Notes under the pieces: generated by a model
The model's input: only the letters and a program-made list of their open reading frames with translations
Database searches by the model: none
Told to the model about the DNA's origin: nothing
Assembly: GCA_963711465.1 (NCBI GenBank)
Contig: CAVQEG010000001.1
Location: 372,001 to 436,000, forward strand
Length of the DNA stretch: 64,000 nt
From: CAVQEG01 sp963711465
GTDB taxonomy: Bacteria; Bacteroidota; Ignavibacteria; OLB7
Reading direction: 5' to 3'
Shown here: piece by piece, positions 60,036 through 64,000 of the stretch
Layout of the letters: each line of letters opens with the position of its first letter
Numbering within the stretch: the first letter of the stretch is position 1
Translations under genes and position numbers: made by a program

Positions 60036-61880
60036 ATGGACACCTCACTCGAAGTTCTCGACGATGTCACTATTCGCTTTGCCGGCGATTCGGGAGACGG
60101 CATGCAGCTGACCGGCGGTCAGTTCACGCAGACCTCGGCGCTGGTCGGCAACGACCTGGCAACGCTGCCGGACTACCCTGCGGAGATTCGGGCGCCGGCC
60201 GGCACCACCTACGGCGTCTCGGCATTCCAGCTGCACTTCTCCTCGAAGGACATCCACACACCGGGCGACGCGCCGGACGTGCTGGTGGCGATGAATCCCG
60301 CGGCGCTGGTGACGCAGCTCGGTTCGCTCAAGAAGGGTGGGATGATCCTCGTCAACGAGGATGCCTTCGACCGGCGCAACCTCGAGCTGGCCGGCTACGA
60401 GCAGAATCCGCTCGAGGACGGATCGCTGGCCGGCTACCAGGTTTATTCACTGCCCATCGGCAAGAGCACACTTCGTGCCGTCGATGGACTCGGGCTGTCT
60501 ACCAAGGATGCCTCGCGCTGCAAGAACTTCTATACGCTCGGAATTCTCTACTGGCTGTTCAACCGGCCGCTGGAGCCGACCATGCGGTGGATCGAGCAGA
60601 AGTTCGGCAAGAAGCCCGAGTACGCAGAGGCAAACCGCCGCGCGCTGCAGGCCGGATTCAACCTCGGCGACACGATGGAACTGTTCACCACGCGCTACGA
60701 CGTCCGGCCGGCGAAGCTGCCGCCGGGACGCTATCGCAACGTGACCGGCAATGAGGCGCTCGCGCTTGGAATGATCGCCGCCTGCCACCAGACCGGACTC
60801 AAGGGATTTCTCGGCAGCTATCCGATCACGCCGGCCAGCGACGTGCTCCATGAGGTGTCGCGCTTCAAGAACTTCGGGTTCGTCACCTTCCAGGCCGAGG
60901 ATGAGATCGCGGCAATCTGCTCTGCGATCGGCGCCAGCTTCGGCGGCTCGCTGGCCTTCACGACGACGTCGGGTCCGGGCGTGGCGCTGAAGACCGAATC
61001 GATCGGCCTGGCGGTGATGACCGAGCTGCCGGTGGTGATCTGCAACATCCAGCGCGGCGGGCCCTCGACCGGACTGCCGACGAAGACCGAGCAGGCGGAC
61101 CTGCTGCAGGCGATCTATGGCCGCAACGGTGAAGCGCCGGTCCCGGTGGTAGCCGCTGCGACGCCGGGCGACTGCTTCAACATGGTGCTGGAGGCATCCC
61201 GCCTGGCTACGAAGTACATGACGCCCGTCTTCTGCATGACCGACGGTTACCTGGCCAACGGCGCCGAACCGTGGAAGATTCCCGAGGTGGAGGACCTGCC
61301 GGACATGAAGGTGGAGTTCGCCACCGATCCGGAAACCTTCCAGCCGTATTCCCGCAACGAGGTAAACTCGCGTCCCTGGGCGGTGCCTGGAACGCCGGGG
61401 CTGGAACACCGGATCGGGGGAATCGAGAAGAAGCACATCACCGGAAACATCAGCTACGATCCCGAGAATCACGAGTTCATGGTTCGCCTGCGGGCGAAGA
61501 AGGTGGCGGGCATCGCCGATGACATACCGGAACTCGACGTGTTCGGTGATCCTGAGGGTGGAGACCTGCTTCTGCTCGGCTGGGGCTCGACCTACGGCGC
61601 GATCCGTGCCGCGGTGGAACGTCAGCGTGCACTGGGAGTGAGCGTGTCGCACGCGCACCTGAACTACGTCAATCCGCTTCCGCGGAACACGGGCGACGTC
61701 GTGCGCCGGTTCAAGCATGTGGCCGTTCCCGAGCTCAACCTGGGACAGCTCGTGAAGATCATCCGCTCGGAATTCCTCGTCGACGCGCAGGGGTGGAACA
61801 AGGTGCAGGGCCTTCCCTTCACGCCGGGCGAACTCGAGGAGAGAATTCGGACGATCCTCTCGGGCAACGGCAAGTCGTAG
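60036..61880 (+). CDS. korA: 2-oxoacid:ferredoxin oxidoreductase, fused gamma-alpha subunit
   Basis: 614 residues. The N-terminal gamma domain (IRFAGDSGDGMQLTGGQFTQTSALVGNDL) is fused to the alpha pyrimidine-binding domain (GNEALALGMIAACHQTGLKGFLGSYPITPASDVLHEVSRFKNFGFVTFQAEDEIAAICSAIGAS, TTSGPGVALKTESIGLAVMTELPVVICNIQRGGPSTGLPTKTEQADL). This gamma-alpha fusion is the KorA form that decarboxylates 2-oxoglutarate (or another 2-oxoacid) with CoA and ferredoxin. The ATG at 60036 has GGAG five bases upstream, which rejects a long in-frame extension. Adjacent korB supplies TPP and [4Fe-4S] binding. Confidence 0.94.
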   Translation: MDTSLEVLDDVTIRFAGDSGDGMQLTGGQFTQTSALVGNDLATLPDYPAEIRAPAGTTYGVSAFQLHFSSKDIHTPGDAPDVLVAMNPAALVTQLGSLKKGGMILVNEDAFDRRNLELAGYEQNPLEDGSLAGYQVYSLPIGKSTLRAVDGLGLSTKDASRCKNFYTLGILYWLFNRPLEPTMRWIEQKFGKKPEYAEANRRALQAGFNLGDTMELFTTRYDVRPAKLPPGRYRNVTGNEALALGMIAACHQTGLKGFLGSYPITPASDVLHEVSRFKNFGFVTFQAEDEIAAICSAIGASFGGSLAFTTTSGPGVALKTESIGLAVMTELPVVICNIQRGGPSTGLPTKTEQADLLQAIYGRNGEAPVPVVAAATPGDCFNMVLEASRLATKYMTPVFCMTDGYLANGAEPWKIPEVEDLPDMKVEFATDPETFQPYSRNEVNSRPWAVPGTPGLEHRIGGIEKKHITGNISYDPENHEFMVRLRAKKVAGIADDIPELDVFGDPEGGDLLLLGWGSTYGAIRAAVERQRALGVSVSHAHLNYVNPLPRNTGDVVRRFKHVAVPELNLGQLVKIIRSEFLVDAQGWNKVQGLPFTPGELEERIRTILSGNGKS

Positions 61881-61957
61881 TCGCGCAGACGGCGCCGGAT
61901 GACCCTCCGGCGTCGAGCATTGCTAACGGGAACAATTCATTCGAGCCAATACATACC

Positions 61958-63010
61958 ATGGCAGAGCAATCAACCAACGGGACCGCCGCGAAGCTGACCG
62001 CCAAGGATTTCGCCTCCGACGCCGATGTGCGGTGGTGCCCCGGATGCGGCGACTACTCCATTCTCGCCCAGGTGCAGCGGACGCTGCCGGGAATCGATCG
62101 CAAGCTCGAGGACTACGCGTTCATCGCGGGCATCGGGTGCTCCAGCCGGTTCCCCTATTACATGGGGTCGTACGGATTCCACGGAATCCACGGACGCGCT
62201 CCGGCGATCGCCTCGGGACTGAAGATCATGCGCCCCGATCTGTCGGTCTGGATGGCCACCGGTGACGGCGACGGCCTGTCGATCGGTGGAAACCACCTGA
62301 TGCACATCCTGCGGCGCAACATCGACGTCAACATCCTGCTGTTCAACAATCGGATCTACGGGCTGACCAAGGGTCAGTATTCGCCCACATCCGAGGAAGG
62401 TAAGCGTACGAAGTCGACGCCGTTCGGATCGATCGACCATCCGATCAATCCCGTTCTCCTCGCGCTCGGCGCCGAGTCGTCGTTCGTCGCACGGACGATG
62501 GATCGCGACCCGAAACACCAGCAGGAGATCTACAAGCGGGCCTACGATCACAAGGGCACGTCGTTCATCGAGATCTATCAGAACTGCAACATCTTCAACG
62601 ACGGCGCCTTCTTCGCGCTGACCGACAAGGCGACCAAGCCCGACAACGTGGTGGTGCTCGAACACGGCAAGCCGCTGGTCTACGGCCAGAATCGCGAAAA
62701 GGGCATCCGCGTCGACTGCGCGTCACCGGAGATCGTGTCGCTCGAGGATGGCAAGTACTCCGTCGACGACCTGATGGTCTACGACGAGACGAATCCCGAA
62801 CTCGCCTACATGGTCGCCCGGTTCACCGATCATCCGGAGCTTCCGACGCCGGTCGGTGTCTTCCTGGCGATCGAGCGTCCCGTCTACGAGGATGCCGTTC
62901 GGCACCAGATCGACTTCGTGACCGAGAAACTCGGTCCCGGCGACCTGCACGCGCTGCTCAACGAGGGCGACGTGTGGGAGGTGCATCCCGAGACGAACGG
63001 AACCGCCTGA
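61958..63010 (+). CDS. korB: 2-oxoacid:ferredoxin oxidoreductase, beta subunit
   Basis: 350 residues. WCPGCGDYSI and GIGCSSRFP provide cluster-coordinating cysteines. The TPP motif GDGDGLSIGGNHLMHILRRNIDVNILLFNNRIYGLTKGQYSPTS shows GDG...NN. The C-terminal part carries the remaining Cys (YQNCNIFNDG). With KorA it catalyses CoA-dependent oxidative decarboxylation of a 2-oxoacid, probably 2-oxoglutarate in the TCA cycle of this lineage. It lies 77 bases after korA in the same operon. Nothing further follows on this strand before the terminator. Confidence 0.95.
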   Translation: MAEQSTNGTAAKLTAKDFASDADVRWCPGCGDYSILAQVQRTLPGIDRKLEDYAFIAGIGCSSRFPYYMGSYGFHGIHGRAPAIASGLKIMRPDLSVWMATGDGDGLSIGGNHLMHILRRNIDVNILLFNNRIYGLTKGQYSPTSEEGKRTKSTPFGSIDHPINPVLLALGAESSFVARTMDRDPKHQQEIYKRAYDHKGTSFIEIYQNCNIFNDGAFFALTDKATKPDNVVVLEHGKPLVYGQNREKGIRVDCASPEIVSLEDGKYSVDDLMVYDETNPELAYMVARFTDHPELPTPVGVFLAIERPVYEDAVRHQIDFVTEKLGPGDLHALLNEGDVWEVHPETNGTA

Positions 63011-63036
63011 GGCGCTTCGCATCGAACAGAATTGAA

Positions 63037-63066
63037 GCAGGGACCGCGAGCCATCGCGGTCCCTGC
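63037..63066. terminator. Terminator between korB and sppA
   Basis: GCAGGGACCGCG pairs perfectly with CGCGGTCCCTGC around a six-base loop, placed between convergent genes. The downstream T-run is weak (GCTGTTTCG). Confidence 0.65.
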
Positions 63067-63092
63067 GCTGTTTCGTCCCGGACCGACGGCCC

Positions 63093-64000
63093 TCACTGCA
63101 GCGGAATTTCGCTCGGCAGCATCGGGATCGGCTGACCGTTGTGGTCGATCAGGAACTGGATCGACTGGCGGATCTGCTCCTGCTTGGTGCTGATGTCCGG
63201 AAGTCCGAACCGTAGCAGGGCGGGGTCGAAGAGTCCCGCTCCGGGGACCTCCTCGATGGTGACCTCCTCGTCCGGTTTCAGCCCGGCCCGTTCTCGCGCC
63301 AACGCGACTGCCAGATCGAGTCCACCGAGTCGGTCCACGAGCCCGTTGTTGACCGCGTCGGCTCCCATCCAGACGCGTCCCTGTGCCAGCGTCTGCACGC
63401 TGTCGACCGACAGGCCACGTCCCTGGGCGACCTTCTGCTTGAACGTCTGGTAACTGGCGAGAATCAGTTCCTTGTATCGCGCCAGTTCCTCCGGTGTCAG
63501 GTCGCGATGTGGCAGGCCGAGTCCGATGAACGGCAGACTGGGGCCGGACGTGAGGTCCGCGTGCCGGCCACGCTGGACGTAGTCGAATTTCGCACCCAGC
63601 GAATCGAACGCCCCGTCATTCCACAGCCAGGCGGAGATCACGCCGATCGAACCGGAGATCGTGGTTGGCGCTGCGAGAATCTGATCGCCGTACATCGAGA
63701 CCCAGTAGCCGCCCGAGGCGGCGACGGTTCCCTGTGAAATGATCACCGGCTTCCGCGCCGTCGCTTTGCGGATCGACTCGGCCACCAGGTCGGCGGCCAG
63801 TGCGTCACCACCCGGAGAGTCAACCCGCACGACAATTGCCTTGACCGATCCATCGCCTGCCAGCGCATCGATTTCGCCGGAGAGCGACCGCGCGTTCATG
63901 CCGCCGGTGAGACTCGTACCACCAAGTGCATACACGATCGCCACGCGCGGCGGCTCGCTCCAGCGATCGTCGTTCGGGCGCTGGAATCGTTGCAACGACC
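63093..64000 (-). CDS. sppA: Signal peptide peptidase SppA (S49), C-terminal part
   Basis: About 300 residues to the window edge; the N-terminal part is outside. The C-terminal S49 domain shows VAIVYALGGTSLTGG, IVVRVDSPGGDALAADLVAESI, the nucleophile region QGTVAASGGYWVSMYGD and APTTISGSIGVI. SppA degrades cleaved signal peptides in the inner membrane. The protein ends PMLPSEIPLQ. The long form (two S49 domains) cannot be confirmed from this fragment. Confidence 0.92.
   Translation of the reverse strand, partial: SLQRFQRPNDDRWSEPPRVAIVYALGGTSLTGGMNARSLSGEIDALAGDGSVKAIVVRVDSPGGDALAADLVAESIRKATARKPVIISQGTVAASGGYWVSMYGDQILAAPTTISGSIGVISAWLWNDGAFDSLGAKFDYVQRGRHADLTSGPSLPFIGLGLPHRDLTPEELARYKELILASYQTFKQKVAQGRGLSVDSVQTLAQGRVWMGADAVNNGLVDRLGGLDLAVALARERAGLKPDEEVTIEEVPGAGLFDPALLRFGLPDISTKQEQIRQSIQFLIDHNGQPIPMLPSEIPLQ

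Noticed and set aside
1..64000. CRISPR arrays, insertion sequences or prophage genes
   Set aside because: No regularly spaced repeats, transposase, integrase or phage structural genes were seen in any frame.

Overview
The window is a GC-rich (roughly 60-65%) bacterial chromosome segment. It most likely comes from the Bacteroidota/Chlorobiota side of the FCB group, perhaps a Kapabacteria- or Ignavibacteria-like lineage. Evidence: three proteins end in type IX secretion (T9SS) type A sorting domains; families typical of that group are present (DUF4292 lipoprotein, DUF4835, LptD of the Bacteroidota type, a TonB-dependent receptor with an OMP_b-brl_3-like barrel, a fused gamma-alpha 2-oxoacid:ferredoxin oxidoreductase); and several intergenic regions carry the -33/-7 promoter pattern known from Bacteroidota (TTG, 20-21 bases, TAnnTTG or TAnnTTTG). 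The species assignment is inference.

Region 1-16.6 kb is largely cell envelope. It holds the 5' end of dxr, an RNase E/G with a very large low-complexity insertion, the SRP 4.5S RNA gene, and an apparent operon TPR lipoprotein - DUF4292 lipoprotein - LptD. Divergent from that operon is prfA (RF1). Then come an L,D-transpeptidase lipoprotein, a LolA-like carrier, two translationally coupled outer-membrane proteins and a DUF4835 protein ending in a strong terminator. Region 16.6-22.5 kb is a tandem pair of secreted subtilisin-like proteases with T9SS tails.

Region 22.6-35.3 kb carries thiamine biosynthesis in two blocks. The first is thiO-thiS-thiG, a SAM methyltransferase, a degenerate ThiE/TenI paralog and thiD. 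The second is a canonical thiE at 34.7 kb. Between them lie a surface lipoprotein (carboxypeptidase-regulatory-like, FN3-like repeats, LamG), an M16 peptidase, a large metallophosphoesterase and an unrecognised protein. The stretch 24.9-29.3 kb is visibly less GC-rich than the rest and lacks the GAATTC hexamer that is abundant elsewhere.

Region 36.2-42.8 kb looks like a stress island: an MscS channel, a multi-BON periplasmic protein, a highly structured leader, two adjacent Arg/Gly/Tyr/Asp-rich intrinsically disordered proteins and an Hsp20 chaperone. The disordered pair with its leader is the most novel-looking item in the window.

Region 42.9-48.9 kb contains yceD-rpmF, small conserved genes (four-helix protein, small membrane protein, cutA), a FecR-like periplasmic protein, a TPR protein, tRNA-Lys(CTT), a cluster of DnaA-box-like repeats, a well-delimited orphan small RNA candidate (promoter, folded body, terminator) and a membrane fatty-acid desaturase-type enzyme. 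Region 49-64 kb has a 1704-residue VWA/NHL/ASH secreted protein, a MATE exporter, a TonB-type receptor, BtpA and YbaB family proteins, korA-korB and the 3' part of sppA. No CRISPR array, prophage, insertion sequence or rRNA gene was seen.
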